Positions 35,898 to 46,150 are shown, counted from the first letter of the stretch. The stretch is 64,000 bases of DNA from Kaistella sp. SH40-3 (GCF_030686865.1 NZ_JAQYUS010000008.1:1-64000); one strand, 5' to 3'. The notes: generated from the sequence alone by a model not told the origin. Numbers and translations: made by a program.

Positions 35898-36188
35898 TTA
35901 GTTGGTTGCAAAAATATCAATCACTTCTCCTTCTGCAAGGGCAACGACTGCTTTTTTCAATTTGCTGGTTTTCCCAACTTGTAATCCTTTTTTGGTGTGT
36001 TTCGAAGAAACTTTAGGAGCATAAATCATTGTACTAATGTCTGCTACTTTTACACCGTAAGCAAGTTCTATCGCTTTTTTGATCTGGATTTTATTCGATT
36101 TAGGGTTAACTAAAAAAGAATATTGTCCTCTCAAATCTGTAAGATAGTTTGCTTTTTCTGAGATGATTGGTTTAATGATAATCGACAT
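35898..36188 (-). CDS. rplW: 50S ribosomal protein L23
   Basis: 96-residue tunnel-exit protein that docks trigger factor and SRP. It begins MSIIIKPIISEKANYLTDLR and contains the PKSNKIQIKKAIELAYGVKV block. It follows rplD by 3 bases. Confidence 0.98.
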   Translation of the reverse strand: MSIIIKPIISEKANYLTDLRGQYSFLVNPKSNKIQIKKAIELAYGVKVADISTMIYAPKVSSKHTKKGLQVGKTSKLKKAVVALAEGEVIDIFATN

Positions 36189-36191
36189 GAT

Positions 36192-36821
36192 TTATTTTCT
36201 TAAATTTTCTTGGAATTTTTCTATAGCACCTTCTAAGAATATGATCTCTCCAGCGTGTACCAAATCGTAAGAACTGATTTCGTTATAAGTCAAAACTTTC
36301 GTTTTCGGTAAGTTTCTTGATGACAAATAAACGTTTTTGTTCGCTTCTGGTAAAATATAAAGAGCTTTTTTACCTTCAAATCCTAACGCATTGTTCAAAG
36401 TGATAAATTCTTTAGTTTTAGGAGCATCAAAATTGATAGTTTCTAATACTTTAATTGAATTATCTCTCATTTTTTGCGAAAGAACTGATTTCTTAGCCAA
36501 TCTTTTCAAAGCTTTGTTTAATTTGAATCTGTAGTCTCTTGGTTTTGGACCAAAAATCCTACCTCCACCTTTGAAAATTGGGGATTTTATACTTCCGTAT
36601 CTAGCAGAACCTGAACCTTTTTGTTTCTTAAGTTTCTTAGTTGATCCTGAGATTTCGTTTCTTTCTTTTGATTTGTGCGTACCTTGTCTTTGTGCTGCAA
36701 GATATTGCTTAACCTCTAAGTAAACCGCGTGCTGATTTGGCTCAATTCCGAAGATTGCTTCGTCAAGAGTTACTTTTCTTCCGGTCTCTTTTCCTGATGT
36801 ATTAAATACTACTAGTTCCAT
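36192..36821 (-). CDS. rplD: 50S ribosomal protein L4
   Basis: 209 residues. The extended loop that reaches the exit tunnel lies around residues 45-95 ([21 protein letters not shown], split). The start overlaps the rplC stop by 10 bases, so the pair is translationally coupled. In E. coli L4 controls the S10 operon. Confidence 0.98.
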   Translation of the reverse strand: MELVVFNTSGKETGRKVTLDEAIFGIEPNQHAVYLEVKQYLAAQRQGTHKSKERNEISGSTKKLKKQKGSGSARYGSIKSPIFKGGGRIFGPKPRDYRFKLNKALKRLAKKSVLSQKMRDNSIKVLETINFDAPKTKEFITLNNALGFEGKKALYILPEANKNVYLSSRNLPKTKVLTYNEISSYDLVHAGEIIFLEGAIEKFQENLRK

Positions 36822-37438
36822 TTTCTGATAATTACATAAGAATTTTTCGCTCCCGGAACAGCACCTTTTACTACTAAAAGATTTTGTTCTTCATCTACTC
36901 TTAACACTTCTAGGTTTTGTACGGTAACTTGCTTACCACCCATTCTACCCGCCATACGCATTCCTTTGAATACTCTTGATGGATCCGAACCTGCACCGAT
37001 TGAACCTGGGGCTCTTAATCTATTGTGCTGTCCGTGAGTTGCTTGCATTACCCCCGCAAAGTTGTGTCTTTTTACAACCCCTTGGAAACCTTTACCTTTT
37101 GAAGTTCCAGTTACATCAACATATTCGCCTTGCGCAAATAAGTTTACTTTCACTTCATCTCCTACGCTTAAAGTTTCTACGAATTCATGATAGAATTCTA
37201 CTAACTTAGCTTTTGGAGCTGAACCCGCCTTTTTGAAATGGCCGGCTAACGCTTTACCAACGTTCTTTTCACTCTTGTCATCGAAACCAAGTTGAGCAGC
37301 TTTGTACCCATCCTTTTCTATGGTTCTGACCTGTAAAACCGAGCAAGGACCTGCTTGAATAACGGTACAAGGAATATTCTTCCCAGTCTCGTCAAACAGC
37401 GATGTCATCCCGATTTTTTTACCAATAATACCTGACAT
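36812..37438 (-). CDS. rplC: 50S ribosomal protein L3
   Basis: First gene of the S10 part here, 208 residues. It begins [20 protein letters not shown] and carries the [18 protein letters not shown] block. It starts 23S rRNA folding. Unlike the usual order, rpsJ does not precede it directly: five other genes lie between. It has its own consensus promoter at 37534-37564. Confidence 0.98.
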   Translation of the reverse strand: MSGIIGKKIGMTSLFDETGKNIPCTVIQAGPCSVLQVRTIEKDGYKAAQLGFDDKSEKNVGKALAGHFKKAGSAPKAKLVEFYHEFVETLSVGDEVKVNLFAQGEYVDVTGTSKGKGFQGVVKRHNFAGVMQATHGQHNRLRAPGSIGAGSDPSRVFKGMRMAGRMGGKQVTVQNLEVLRVDEEQNLLVVKGAVPGAKNSYVIIRKWN

Positions 37439-37533
37439 GTTTATATATATCTAATTAAGTTCTTGTTTGTCAATCAAGGTTTGGGTGATTTCTACTTTTG
37501 AAATAGGCGCACTTCTTCCTTAAATTGAGTGTG

Positions 37534-37564
37534 CAAATGTATGAAGAATATTTGAATTGACAAA
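37534..37564 (-). promoter_or_regulatory. Promoter of the S10-spc-alpha superoperon
   Basis: On the minus strand, TTTG (37564-37561), a 19-base spacer and TACATTTG (37541-37534) fit the Bacteroidetes -33/-7 consensus. The leader to the rplC ATG is roughly 90 bases. Confidence 0.75.
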
Positions 37565-37616
37565 TAATGATTTAAAATAATTTCAACTTTTTTGCTTGAA
37601 CGTAAGAGACTTGCAA

Positions 37617-37650
37617 TAAAAAAAGATCCTCAAACACTGAGAATCTTTTT
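37617..37650 (-). terminator. Terminator after the first GLPGLI gene
   Basis: AAAAAGAT-C-CTCA pairs with TGAG-A-ATCTTTTT, with one internal mismatch and a 5-base loop, giving a T-run on the minus strand. Confidence 0.75.
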
Positions 37651-37671
37651 GGGGAAACTTTTTCTGGAAAT

Positions 37672-38481
37672 TTAATCTAAATAATTATTCTTCTTTTTTC
37701 TATTTTCTACAATCCTATCTCGCATTCCTTTAGTTAATGGAGTATTTAGAAGTTTTTGAGCTTCTGCTGCAGGATTTTCATCTACTTGTTTTCGCTTCTT
37801 AATAAAGTCAGTATAATTCGTTTTAATGAATCTATTTATTGGCTGGATTACTTCTGCCAAGTTTTGAATTGATAGTAGTGTAATCAAGAAATATTTTTCA
37901 GAATCGTAAACTTCAAGAACTAACCCGGGTAAGTCTTTAAAAGTGTAGGGTCCTTCTGCTATAGGAATTTCCGTAGTAAACCATGCAGTATAAATACGAT
38001 TGTTATAAACTCCTGTTGCTTCTGCACACTCATAATCTCCAATTCGTTTTTTAGATTCACCAATCTTCCAATTAATTTTATGATTAGGTGAATAAACAAA
38101 CTGGTCTTTACCTATTCTATCGAAAATCTGCAATTCTTGGTTATTTTTGTAAACCTCGTGAACTAATTTAACCGTGGGAATTTTGGAAAAATCTACCACC
38201 ATTGAACCGGTCGTTTTCAGTTCGGCAAGGCTTTTATTAAATGCTAAATGCCGCACTGAATCAATAGACCGTTTTTGTTGACTTTTATATAAAGAAACTT
38301 GATCCCCCATTTGCAAAACCATTATTTCATTGCCTTTACTTTCAACATTCAAAGTATCTTTCAGAAATTCAACATTATATTTACAAACCAAATGAGAATT
38401 GTTTGTTGAACTTTTATTCTGCGAAAAAGAATTCCCGTTTAATACTAGAATTAAAATGAGCAGAATAGACTTTTTAAACAT
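37672..38481 (-). CDS. GLPGLI family secreted protein
   Basis: 269 residues with a signal peptide (about 1-20). The family motif appears as EGPYTFKDLPGLVLEVYDSE near residue 185, preceded by the TAWFTTEIPIA strand. The family is Bacteroidetes-specific and of unknown function, usually periplasmic or outer-membrane associated. It is one of two GLPGLI genes flanking the insertion between rplC and rpsJ. A Cys lies in the YECAEATGVYNN block. Confidence 0.88.
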   Translation of the reverse strand: MFKKSILLILILVLNGNSFSQNKSSTNNSHLVCKYNVEFLKDTLNVESKGNEIMVLQMGDQVSLYKSQQKRSIDSVRHLAFNKSLAELKTTGSMVVDFSKIPTVKLVHEVYKNNQELQIFDRIGKDQFVYSPNHKINWKIGESKKRIGDYECAEATGVYNNRIYTAWFTTEIPIAEGPYTFKDLPGLVLEVYDSEKYFLITLLSIQNLAEVIQPINRFIKTNYTDFIKKRKQVDENPAAEAQKLLNTPLTKGMRDRIVENRKKKNNYLD

Positions 38482-38639
38482 AAAACTTAAGGTTAAAGAA
38501 ATTAATCATAATTAAATATTAAAACTATACTTATAAACTAAACGATGCAAATTGTTAAATCTAATTTATAAACTTATGTTCGTTAAGTTTTATTAAAAAA
38601 AAGCAACTTCATTAAAATGATATTTAATAAATTTAAGCA

Positions 38640-39608
38640 ATGAAAAAATTCTTCTTCCTCTTTTCGATTTTAATGATGACTTCTTGCAACCACGAAAACA
38701 TTAAATCTTATACGTTTTATTATTGGCGAACTCATCTTTCTTTAAACGCTGCAGAAAAAACTGTTTTGCAAAAAGCAACGAGTCCTTATATATATACCCG
38801 ATTTTTTGACATTGAAAAAGTAGATGGAAAATTTCAGCCCGTTGCAGTAATAACCAAAGACCAAACTTTTGAAACCGATAAAGAAATCGTCCCCGTGGTT
38901 TTCATTAAGAATGACGTATTTTATGATATCAGTTCAAATGAAATTAATTTCCTGGCAGAAAACGTAAATTCTTTAATTAAGAAAAAACAGACTGAATTCG
39001 GAATTAAAATATCAAAGGAAATACAAATCGATTGTGACTGGACCGCGGGAACCCGGAAAGAATATTTTGAATTTCTACAAAGACTAAAAGATTTTTCTAA
39101 AAAAGAAATCACTTGTACTTTGAGATTGCACCAAGTAAAAAACAGCAAACTGTCGGGAATTCCACCTGCGGAGAAAGTTTATTTAATGTGCTACTCTACT
39201 TCGTCGCCTTTAGAAAACTCAGACCGTAATTCAATCTTGGATCTACCGACTTTAAAAAACTATCTGAAAAACGTTGATCTTTATCCTTTAGATATGGATA
39301 TTGCGTTACCGATTTACTCCTGGGGAATTGTAACCAATCATGTCGGCAAACACAAATTAATCAACGCATTATCGACCGAAGATTTAAAAAATGCTAACTT
39401 TAGAAAAATATCGGATAACGAAGTTGAAATTATGAAAGACGGTTTCTATTTCGGAAACTTCCTCAACAAAGGGTTTACCATTAAAGTAGAAGAGATTTCT
39501 GAAGATCAGTTAACGGAAACCAAGAATTTTTTAAATAAAAAACTAACTAATTATGCAATCGTCTATTATCAGTTAGACCATCGCTTTCTCGACAAACACC
39601 AATTTTAG
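38640..39608 (+). CDS. Lipoprotein, DUF3142-like, possible TIM-barrel
   Basis: 322-residue predicted lipoprotein with Cys16 (MMTSC). The block IQIDCDWTAGTRKEYFEFLQ and the later CTLRLHQVKNSKLSGIPP followed by VYLMCYSTSS look like successive strands of a glycoside-hydrolase-type barrel and resemble DUF3142. Asp/Glu placement for catalysis cannot be confirmed by eye. It is followed 2 bases later by a very large secreted protein, and both are likely cotranscribed. Function is unknown. Confidence 0.65.
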   Translation: MKKFFFLFSILMMTSCNHENIKSYTFYYWRTHLSLNAAEKTVLQKATSPYIYTRFFDIEKVDGKFQPVAVITKDQTFETDKEIVPVVFIKNDVFYDISSNEINFLAENVNSLIKKKQTEFGIKISKEIQIDCDWTAGTRKEYFEFLQRLKDFSKKEITCTLRLHQVKNSKLSGIPPAEKVYLMCYSTSSPLENSDRNSILDLPTLKNYLKNVDLYPLDMDIALPIYSWGIVTNHVGKHKLINALSTEDLKNANFRKISDNEVEIMKDGFYFGNFLNKGFTIKVEEISEDQLTETKNFLNKKLTNYAIVYYQLDHRFLDKHQF

Positions 39609-39610
39609 AT

Positions 39611-42301
39611 ATGAAAAAAACCATTCTCTCTGCAGCCCTATTTTTCCTGATGTTTTCTAAATCGAATGCCTGTGCGTGGGACGATTCGGATTACGATTAT
39701 TTTAATCTGTTCACCCAAACCATCATTAAAGATAAATCCTATTTGCCTTTTCTACACACTTTGTCGAATCGATTTTATGGTCATGAGCATTACGAGATTC
39801 CAAATGAGAATATCGAAAGTTGGCAGAAATTTTTCGGCAATTCACTTTCTTATTTAGAAACTCAAATCCTGGTAGAGAAAATGCCAATGAAGGATCTGAA
39901 CGATTTTAAAAATGGTGGCGCGGGAAATTCTATTCTTAAAAAATTAGGTTCTTATAAAAAATATGAAGAAGCAATTGATTATTTGATTGAGGCAAAATAC
40001 CTGGAACCATACATGCGGATTAATTATGTTGAAAGTCCAAATTCGTTCTACTTCGAGGCTAATGAAAATGCAGAGAATGCGACGCAACTCAATTATGACA
40101 AAACGATTGCAGCCTTAACTTCTCTTTATAACGCAGCAAAAATTCCGGAAATAAAATTGCGTTACGGTTATCAGTTGGTTCGATTCAATCATTATACGCG
40201 ACATTATACAGAATCTACCGAGGCATTTAAAAAATATGTTCAGCCTTTACAATTACGAACTTCTCCTTATTTCATGGCGCTCGATCAATTGGCGGGTGCG
40301 CAGCGTGGACTGGAAATGTCGCAAGAAGCGAACTGGAATTTCTTTCAGGTTTTTATGAAAAGTCCAAATCGAAGAGAAAGTGCATTTGTCTCGATGCAAT
40401 TATCTGACTCGGCCTCTTTCAATAATATTTTGAAAAGAGCCCAAAGTCCGGAAGATAAAAACATGGCATATTTTCTTTTGGCTTATCAAGATTACAGCAA
40501 TCCAATTCCGATGATGGAAAAGATGTATGACATTGATCCGAACTCTGAAATCCTAAAAGTTCTGGCTGCCAGAAGCATCAACGAACTCGAAAGAAATTAT
40601 TTGCCCGTTTACTTTAGTGATGATAATAATGCAACGGTAAATTCTACATATCAAAATACAACAGCGCCAACTGCAAAAACAGAGACTTCTGGTGAAATCA
40701 GTTTTTGGCAAACGATTAAAAACTTCTTTAGCAATTTATTTAGTTCTGATGCTACAGAAACTCCAAAAAAAGGTGCAGATCAAAGTGATAAAGATTTACT
40801 GAAAAATCCAAACCGACTTCCTTTTTATACTCAAAATGAATATTATGGACCACCAGAAAACACCCCGCAAAACTTCATTAATGATTTCGCAAAATTAACC
40901 TCAAAAATAAAGGAAAAATCAAACGATGAGTTTTGGCAAATTGCAGATGCCTATCTCTTGTTTTTACAAAAGGATTATGAAAAGAGTTCAGAAATTTTAA
41001 CCAAAATAAAAACTACGAATCCGGAATATATTACTGAAATCAACCGCATGAAAATGCTAAACGATATTGTTTCACAACCAAAAATCACAGCTGAATATGA
41101 AGATTATTTGTTGAAAACTTATCCGCAAATTTTCAATGATATTGCCTCCAATACAGAACGGCCAAATTACGGATATGGTGTGGACCAAAATTCTACCCAG
41201 AATTTTATTCGTGATATTTTGGCGAACCGATATTTTATTCAAGGCGAAGAAGGTAAATCATTTTTAATGAGCAACAATCTTTCTGACTTGCAATACAATC
41301 CGAATTCTAAATTGGTGAAAAGTGTAGATGAATTTTACAAGAAACCAAACAAGTCTGCTTTTGAGCAAAAGATAATTGCTAAAAACATTGATGACGTTGG
41401 CGATATTGATGCCTTCTTTAATGTGATTTATGGCGACCGCGAAATGCGACTTGCCAATTTCGATAAAGCGAAAACTTTTTATGATCAAGCCAATAATTTT
41501 AAAGGAATTCCGAGAAGTTCTTACTCCTCGTACGAAAATGGAGAAAGTGAAGATGCAGAATATACTGCAACGAAACTTCCGGCTAACGCTTATAATGGAT
41601 ATAAAAATATTTCGTCTTTAATATTCGGTCACAATGTTTGGGAAAGTTTTGAAAGTCCGGAAAGTGAAAGTATGAAGTCTGAAGATTTCACAGGTTTTCC
41701 TTTCATTAAAAAAGAGATGAATAAATCGGAACTTGCCGAGGCAGCGAATCAACTAAAAAAGCTCGGATCAGGAACCGATGAAAAAGCCGCTGAAGCAAAT
41801 CAGTTGCTGGGGAATCTTTTGTACAACACTTCTGTTCTGGGATATTTCCGGGAAGTTTTTGTAATGGATCTTGATAATGCAAATAGTCAAAAATATCAAT
41901 TTTATAATAATGACCATCCCACGTTTAAATATTATTACAAAGGTTTTACATCAACCAGTTTTATAGAACCTGATAATTTTGATTTGTCGATTGGGTATTA
42001 TCAAAAAGCATTAACATTAAGTAAAGATGATGAACAGAAAGCCAGAATTCTTTTTCAGATGGCAAGTGCAGAACAGGGGAAATATTATCAATATGAGCAA
42101 AAGCAATCTTACGATTTAAAATATGATGATCCTGATTATGACAAAAAACAACAAGCCTACGTGAAAAATATGGATCAAACGAAAAACCAGAAATACAGAA
42201 CCTATTTTGCACAATTGAAGAAAGACTACAGCCACACTAAAACTTTGAAATCGTTAGAGGGAAGTTGTACTTATTTCGATTATTTTATGAAAAGAAATTA
42301 A
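39611..42301 (+). CDS. Large secreted protein with TPR-like helical repeats
   Basis: 896 residues with an N-terminal signal peptide ending near SKSNACAWDDSDYDYF. The body is alpha-helical, with degenerate tetratricopeptide-like stretches (for example around KDYEKSSEILTKIKTTNPEYI, split, and FDKAKTFYDQANNF). A low-complexity Thr/Ser linker lies near 345-390. I do not recognise a named family. It is coupled to the preceding DUF3142-like lipoprotein with a 2-base gap, so the two probably act together in the periplasm. A strong terminator follows. Confidence 0.65.
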   Translation: MKKTILSAALFFLMFSKSNACAWDDSDYDYFNLFTQTIIKDKSYLPFLHTLSNRFYGHEHYEIPNENIESWQKFFGNSLSYLETQILVEKMPMKDLNDFKNGGAGNSILKKLGSYKKYEEAIDYLIEAKYLEPYMRINYVESPNSFYFEANENAENATQLNYDKTIAALTSLYNAAKIPEIKLRYGYQLVRFNHYTRHYTESTEAFKKYVQPLQLRTSPYFMALDQLAGAQRGLEMSQEANWNFFQVFMKSPNRRESAFVSMQLSDSASFNNILKRAQSPEDKNMAYFLLAYQDYSNPIPMMEKMYDIDPNSEILKVLAARSINELERNYLPVYFSDDNNATVNSTYQNTTAPTAKTETSGEISFWQTIKNFFSNLFSSDATETPKKGADQSDKDLLKNPNRLPFYTQNEYYGPPENTPQNFINDFAKLTSKIKEKSNDEFWQIADAYLLFLQKDYEKSSEILTKIKTTNPEYITEINRMKMLNDIVSQPKITAEYEDYLLKTYPQIFNDIASNTERPNYGYGVDQNSTQNFIRDILANRYFIQGEEGKSFLMSNNLSDLQYNPNSKLVKSVDEFYKKPNKSAFEQKIIAKNIDDVGDIDAFFNVIYGDREMRLANFDKAKTFYDQANNFKGIPRSSYSSYENGESEDAEYTATKLPANAYNGYKNISSLIFGHNVWESFESPESESMKSEDFTGFPFIKKEMNKSELAEAANQLKKLGSGTDEKAAEANQLLGNLLYNTSVLGYFREVFVMDLDNANSQKYQFYNNDHPTFKYYYKGFTSTSFIEPDNFDLSIGYYQKALTLSKDDEQKARILFQMASAEQGKYYQYEQKQSYDLKYDDPDYDKKQQAYVKNMDQTKNQKYRTYFAQLKKDYSHTKTLKSLEGSCTYFDYFMKRN

Positions 42302-42304
42302 GAT

Positions 42305-42334
42305 AAAAAAGGAATCATTGTGATTCCTTTTTTT
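42305..42334. terminator. Bidirectional terminator
   Basis: A perfect stem of 13 bp including A/T flanks (AAAAAAGGAATCA with its complement) around TTG. It serves the large secreted protein gene on plus and the second GLPGLI gene on minus. Confidence 0.92.
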
Positions 42335-42335
42335 A

Positions 42336-43163
42336 TTATTTTTTTGGGTAGTGAATGGCTTTATCCAATTCGATTGGGTTATTTTCTTTTCGCATCTGAT
42401 CTTGAGTTTGCTGAGAAAGTTCTTTAAACTGATCAATCGATTTCACCTGCGTTCCCATCACCCAAAAAATAGTATTTTCTGTAGCAGATTTAAAATCTTC
42501 TTTGAAATCTTGCAGCGGATCATTGAATAATTCTAACTGCTTTTTTAATAACGTTTTTTGACTGACCAAAATCGATTTCTCACCAGCAAAAGTTTCTAGA
42601 ATTTCTTCGGTATTATACGTTTCCTTTAATTGATAACTTTTGATTAATGTAAATTTAAAATTTTGTTTATCATCGGTAATGTCAAAAATAAGTCCTGGCA
42701 ATCCACGGAATTTATAAGGACCTTCATTGAGAGTGATTTCCGAATTGAACCAGGCAGTCCAGTTGCGGCCACCAAATTTTGTTGCAGCATTTTGCAATTT
42801 ATAGTTGCCGATTGTTTTAGTCTCTGAGGAAAGTTCCCAAGTCATTTCGTCTTTGGATTCTATTTTGAAAAAATCGTTTAGTAAGACAAATGTTGTATTT
42901 AGATTTGAATTTCTTTTCCGAGTCAGCGCGGGTAAATTTTCTTCCCAGATAAAACTTCGGGTCTTTTGTATTTTATTAATGGAATCTTTTTCTGCATAGA
43001 TATAAGGATAGAATTTCACGTCATCTGGATTGATGTCGAGAATCATATTGTCTTTGGTAAATTCTTTTGCAAGCGAATCATTTTTGTATTGATATTCAAA
43101 AATGAAACGGTGGGTTTGTGCAGAGATTAGTAATGGAAAAAGAATGAATAGTATATATTTCAT
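42336..43163 (-). CDS. GLPGLI family secreted protein
   Basis: 275 residues, signal peptide ending near ISAQT (about residue 17). The motif is EGPYKFRGLPGLIFDITDDK around residue 165, preceded by WTAWFNSEITLN. It is a divergent paralogue of the GLPGLI gene at 37672. It overlaps the upstream DUF1294 gene by 4 bases (ATGA). Function is unknown. Confidence 0.9.
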   Translation of the reverse strand: MKYILFILFPLLISAQTHRFIFEYQYKNDSLAKEFTKDNMILDINPDDVKFYPYIYAEKDSINKIQKTRSFIWEENLPALTRKRNSNLNTTFVLLNDFFKIESKDEMTWELSSETKTIGNYKLQNAATKFGGRNWTAWFNSEITLNEGPYKFRGLPGLIFDITDDKQNFKFTLIKSYQLKETYNTEEILETFAGEKSILVSQKTLLKKQLELFNDPLQDFKEDFKSATENTIFWVMGTQVKSIDQFKELSQQTQDQMRKENNPIELDKAIHYPKK

Positions 43164-43432
43164 TTGGTATAATTGTAAATCAAATATATTACTAAAATTT
43201 GTAACAGGATTATTCCAAGAATTTTCAGCACAAAACTTCTCTTAGAAATTTTGTGATTAAAGAGGAGCATTCCTAAAACTGATCCAATTGTTCCGCCCAA
43301 AAGGGTCATAATTAATAATAATCTTTCTGGGATACGGTGTTTATTTTTTTGTGCTTTTCTTTTATCGAGTCCGAAGCAGATGAAACTCCCGATATTCAAG
43401 GTTGCAAAAAAGGCAGTGGAAAATTCGTTCAT
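43160..43432 (-). CDS. DUF1294 family membrane protein
   Basis: 90-residue protein with two to three hydrophobic segments. The family motif is seen in FGLDKRKAQKNKHRIPE followed by LLGGTIGSVLGMLLFNHK. Function is unknown. A -7 box (TATTTTTG, 43444-43437) lies only 5 bases before the ATG, so the mRNA may be leaderless. It overlaps the GLPGLI gene start. Confidence 0.85.
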   Translation of the reverse strand: MNEFSTAFFATLNIGSFICFGLDKRKAQKNKHRIPERLLLIMTLLGGTIGSVLGMLLFNHKISKRSFVLKILGIILLQILVIYLIYNYTK

Positions 43433-43436
43433 TTAA

Positions 43437-43444
43437 CAAAAATA
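43437..43444 (-). promoter_or_regulatory. -7 box for the DUF1294-GLPGLI operon
   Basis: TATTTTTG on the minus strand; the expected start point falls on or next to the ATG. Confidence 0.4.
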
Positions 43445-43479
43445 CTAAAGTTTGTTTGTAAAAAAAAGGACTGAGATTC

Positions 43480-43564
43480 TAGCCCCGATTGAAATGAAAA
43501 TCTTTTTTTTGTGGCTGCTTTGGCTGTCGAAAAAAAGATTGCAATGGAAAGCTGGACTGGTTTT
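43480..43564. repeat. Dispersed repeat, copy B (AGCCCCGATT type)
   Basis: Starts AGCCCCGATTGAAATGAAAA and ends GGAAAGCTGGACTGG, with an inner hairpin of AATCTTTTTTT and AAAAAAAGATT. The layout resembles copies A and C but the sequence is more distant. I recall similar elements in many flavobacterial genomes. Confidence 0.65.
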
Positions 43565-43612
43565 GTAGATAAAAAATAACCTAGATGCTTCTAATCAAGA
43601 ACTGCTTTTTAA

Positions 43613-43640
43613 AAATTTTGTCAAAGACTGGAAACTTTGC
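43613..43640. repeat. TTTGTCAAAG dyad, copy 1
   Basis: TTTTGTCAAAG then AAACTTTGCC, an imperfect inverted repeat. A closer-to-perfect relative is at 61550-61578. Confidence 0.5.
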
Positions 43641-43648
43641 CCAACTAA

Positions 43649-43678
43649 AAAATCCCTAATCTTTCGAAAAGGGATTTT
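43649..43678 (-). terminator. Terminator of the str operon
   Basis: A perfect 9-bp stem (43649-43657 with 43670-43678) and a 12-base loop, with T-run on the minus strand, just after rpsJ. Together with the promoter at 37534 it shows that str and S10 are separate transcripts here. Confidence 0.85.
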
Positions 43679-43702
43679 ATTATCATAGCAAAGTGCAAAT
43701 TA

Positions 43703-44008
43703 TCACACTTTAATTTCTACGTCAACTCCTGAAGGTAACTCTAATTTCATTAGGGCATCTACAGTTTTAGAAGAAGAAGAATAGATGTCCATCAATCTTT
43801 TGTGTGCAGATAGTTGGAACTGTTCTCTTGCTTTTTTGTTTACGTGAGGAGATCTCAACACGGTGAAGATTCTCTTATTCGTTGGCAAAGGAATCGGACC
43901 GTTTACAACAGCACCGGTAGCTTTTACCGTTTTTACGATTTTCTCAGCAGACTTGTCTACTAAACTGTAATCGTAAGATTTTAATTTTATTCTGATTCTT
44001 TGTGACAT
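43703..44008 (-). CDS. rpsJ: 30S ribosomal protein S10
   Basis: 101 residues. It contains the loop [22 protein letters not shown] and the signature [18 protein letters not shown]10 is also NusE, which joins NusG in coupling transcription and translation. It is the last gene of the str operon, 18 bases after fusA, and is cut off from rplC by about 6.3 kb. Confidence 0.98.
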   Translation of the reverse strand: MSQRIRIKLKSYDYSLVDKSAEKIVKTVKATGAVVNGPIPLPTNKRIFTVLRSPHVNKKAREQFQLSAHKRLMDIYSSSSKTVDALMKLELPSGVDVEIKV

Positions 44009-44026
44009 TTTGATCTAATTTAAATA

Positions 44027-46144
44027 TTAACCTCTTGCTTTTTCGATTACTTTTTCAGCGACGTTTTGTGGTGCTGCTTCGTATTTTTCGAATTCCATAG
44101 AAGATGTTGCTCTACCTGAAGATAGGGTTCTCAATGAAGTTACATAACCGAACATCTCTGAAAGTGGAACGAATCCTTTGATTACTTTCGCGTTGTTTCT
44201 GTCATCCATACCGTTTACGGTTCCTCTTCTTCTGTTAAGGTCACCTACGATATCTCCCATGTATTCTTCTGGAGTTACTACTTCCAATTTCATGATTGGT
44301 TCCATGATAACCGGTTTCGCTTTTTTACCTGCTTCTCTGAAGCCCATTTTTGCTGCAAGTTCGAAAGATAATGCATCTGAATCCACTGCGTGGAAAGATC
44401 CGTCTTTCAAAGTTACTTTAATTCCTTCTACTTCAAATCCTGCTAAAGGACCGTTTTTCATAGATTCTTTGAAACCTTTTTCTACAGATGGGATAAATTC
44501 TCTAGGAATGTTACCACCTTTAATTTCATTTACGAACACAAGACCTGGCTTACCATCATCGGTTGGGCCTAATTCGAATTGAATATCTGCAAATTTACCA
44601 CGACCACCTGATTGTTTTTTGTAAACTTCTCTGTGAGCAGCAACTTGTGTTAGGTTTTCTTTGTATTCTACTTGTGGTTCACCTTGGTTTACCTCTACCT
44701 TAAACTCTCTTCTCATACGGTCGATCAAGATATCTAGGTGAAGTTCACCCATTCCTGAAATAATCGTTTGACCAGAAGCTTCGTCAGTTTTTACTTGGAA
44801 AGTAGGATCTTCTTCAGACAATTTTGCCAAAGCGTTCCCCATTTTATCCTGATCTGCTTTTGTTTTAGGTTCTACTGCGATACCGATTACTGGATCTGGG
44901 AATACCATCGATTCTAGAACGATTGGCGCTTTCTCATCACACAAAGTATCTCCAGTTTTAATATCTTTAAATCCAACCGCTGCACCAATATCTCCCGCTT
45001 CAATATACTCTACCGGATTTTGTTTATTAGCGTGCATTTGGTAAATTCTAGAAATTCTTTCTTTATTACCTGATCTAGTGTTTAATACATAAGAACCTGC
45101 ATCAAGTCTTCCTGAATATGCTCTAAAGAATGCTAATCTTCCTACGAAAGGATCGGTAGCAATTTTAAATGCCAATGCTGCAAATGGATCTGAAACTGTT
45201 GGGTGTCTTTCAACTTCCTCGTCAGTTTTTGGATTGGTACCATAGATTGCTTCTTTATCCATTGGTGAAGGCAAGTATTTACATACTGCATCCAACATAA
45301 ACTGTACTCCTTTATTCTTAAATGAAGAACCACAAGTCATTGGGATAATTGACATATCGATGGTTGCTTTTCTCAAAGCTTCGTTGATTTCGTCTTCTGA
45401 AATTGAATCTGGATCTTCGAAGAATTTCTCCATCAAAGTATCATCATAATCAGCAACTGCTTCAACTAATTTTTCTCTGTATGCGTGGACATCTGCCAAC
45501 ATTTCTTCCGGAATTGGAACTACGTCGAAAGTTGCACCTTGAGTTTCATCATGCCACATAATAGCACGGTTCTTAATCAAGTCAACTACACCAGTGAAAG
45601 TTTCTTCAGCACCGATTGGTAAAACGATTGGCACTGCATTCGATCCTAACATTTCCTTAACTTGGTTTACAACCATAAGGAAGTCAGCACCTTGTCTGTC
45701 CATTTTGTTTACAAATCCCATTCTCGCAACTTTGTAATTGTCAGCCAATCTCCAGTTGGTTTCTGATTGAGGCTCAACACCATCAACCGCTGAGAATAAA
45801 AATACCAAACCATCTAATACTCTTAATGAACGATTTACCTCAACCGTAAAATCTACGTGTCCTGGTGTATCGATAATATTAAAGTGGTATTCGTGTGAAT
45901 CTTTAGTAGGTTCTCCGTTGAATCTTGGGAAGACCCATTTACAGGTTGTTGCTGCAGAAGTAATGGTAATACCTCTTTCTGCTTCCTGCTCCATCCAGTC
46001 CATTTGTGATGAACCTTGGTGAGTTTCTCCTAGTTTGTGAACTTTACCTGTGTAGAATAAAATCCTCTCTGTCGTGGTGGTTTTACCGGCATCAATGTGC
46101 GCGGCAATACCGATATTTCTTGTGAATTTAAGATCTCTTGCCAT
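44027..46144 (-). CDS. fusA: Elongation factor G
   Basis: Translocation GTPase of 705 residues with domains I-V. The P-loop is [19 protein letters not shown], then DTPGHVDFT and NKMDRQGAD. The length and spacing are those of EF-G1. It lies between rpsG and rpsJ. Confidence 0.99.
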   Translation of the reverse strand: MARDLKFTRNIGIAAHIDAGKTTTTERILFYTGKVHKLGETHQGSSQMDWMEQEAERGITITSAATTCKWVFPRFNGEPTKDSHEYHFNIIDTPGHVDFTVEVNRSLRVLDGLVFLFSAVDGVEPQSETNWRLADNYKVARMGFVNKMDRQGADFLMVVNQVKEMLGSNAVPIVLPIGAEETFTGVVDLIKNRAIMWHDETQGATFDVVPIPEEMLADVHAYREKLVEAVADYDDTLMEKFFEDPDSISEDEINEALRKATIDMSIIPMTCGSSFKNKGVQFMLDAVCKYLPSPMDKEAIYGTNPKTDEEVERHPTVSDPFAALAFKIATDPFVGRLAFFRAYSGRLDAGSYVLNTRSGNKERISRIYQMHANKQNPVEYIEAGDIGAAVGFKDIKTGDTLCDEKAPIVLESMVFPDPVIGIAVEPKTKADQDKMGNALAKLSEEDPTFQVKTDEASGQTIISGMGELHLDILIDRMRREFKVEVNQGEPQVEYKENLTQVAAHREVYKKQSGGRGKFADIQFELGPTDDGKPGLVFVNEIKGGNIPREFIPSVEKGFKESMKNGPLAGFEVEGIKVTLKDGSFHAVDSDALSFELAAKMGFREAGKKAKPVIMEPIMKLEVVTPEEYMGDIVGDLNRRRGTVNGMDDRNNAKVIKGFVPLSEMFGYVTSLRTLSSGRATSSMEFEKYEAAPQNVAEKVIEKARG

Positions 46145-46150
46145 TTCAGA

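Noticed and set aside
44178..44582. 134-codon plus-strand frame inside fusA
   Set aside because: Antisense shadow of EF-G; no start context and no recognisable domain.
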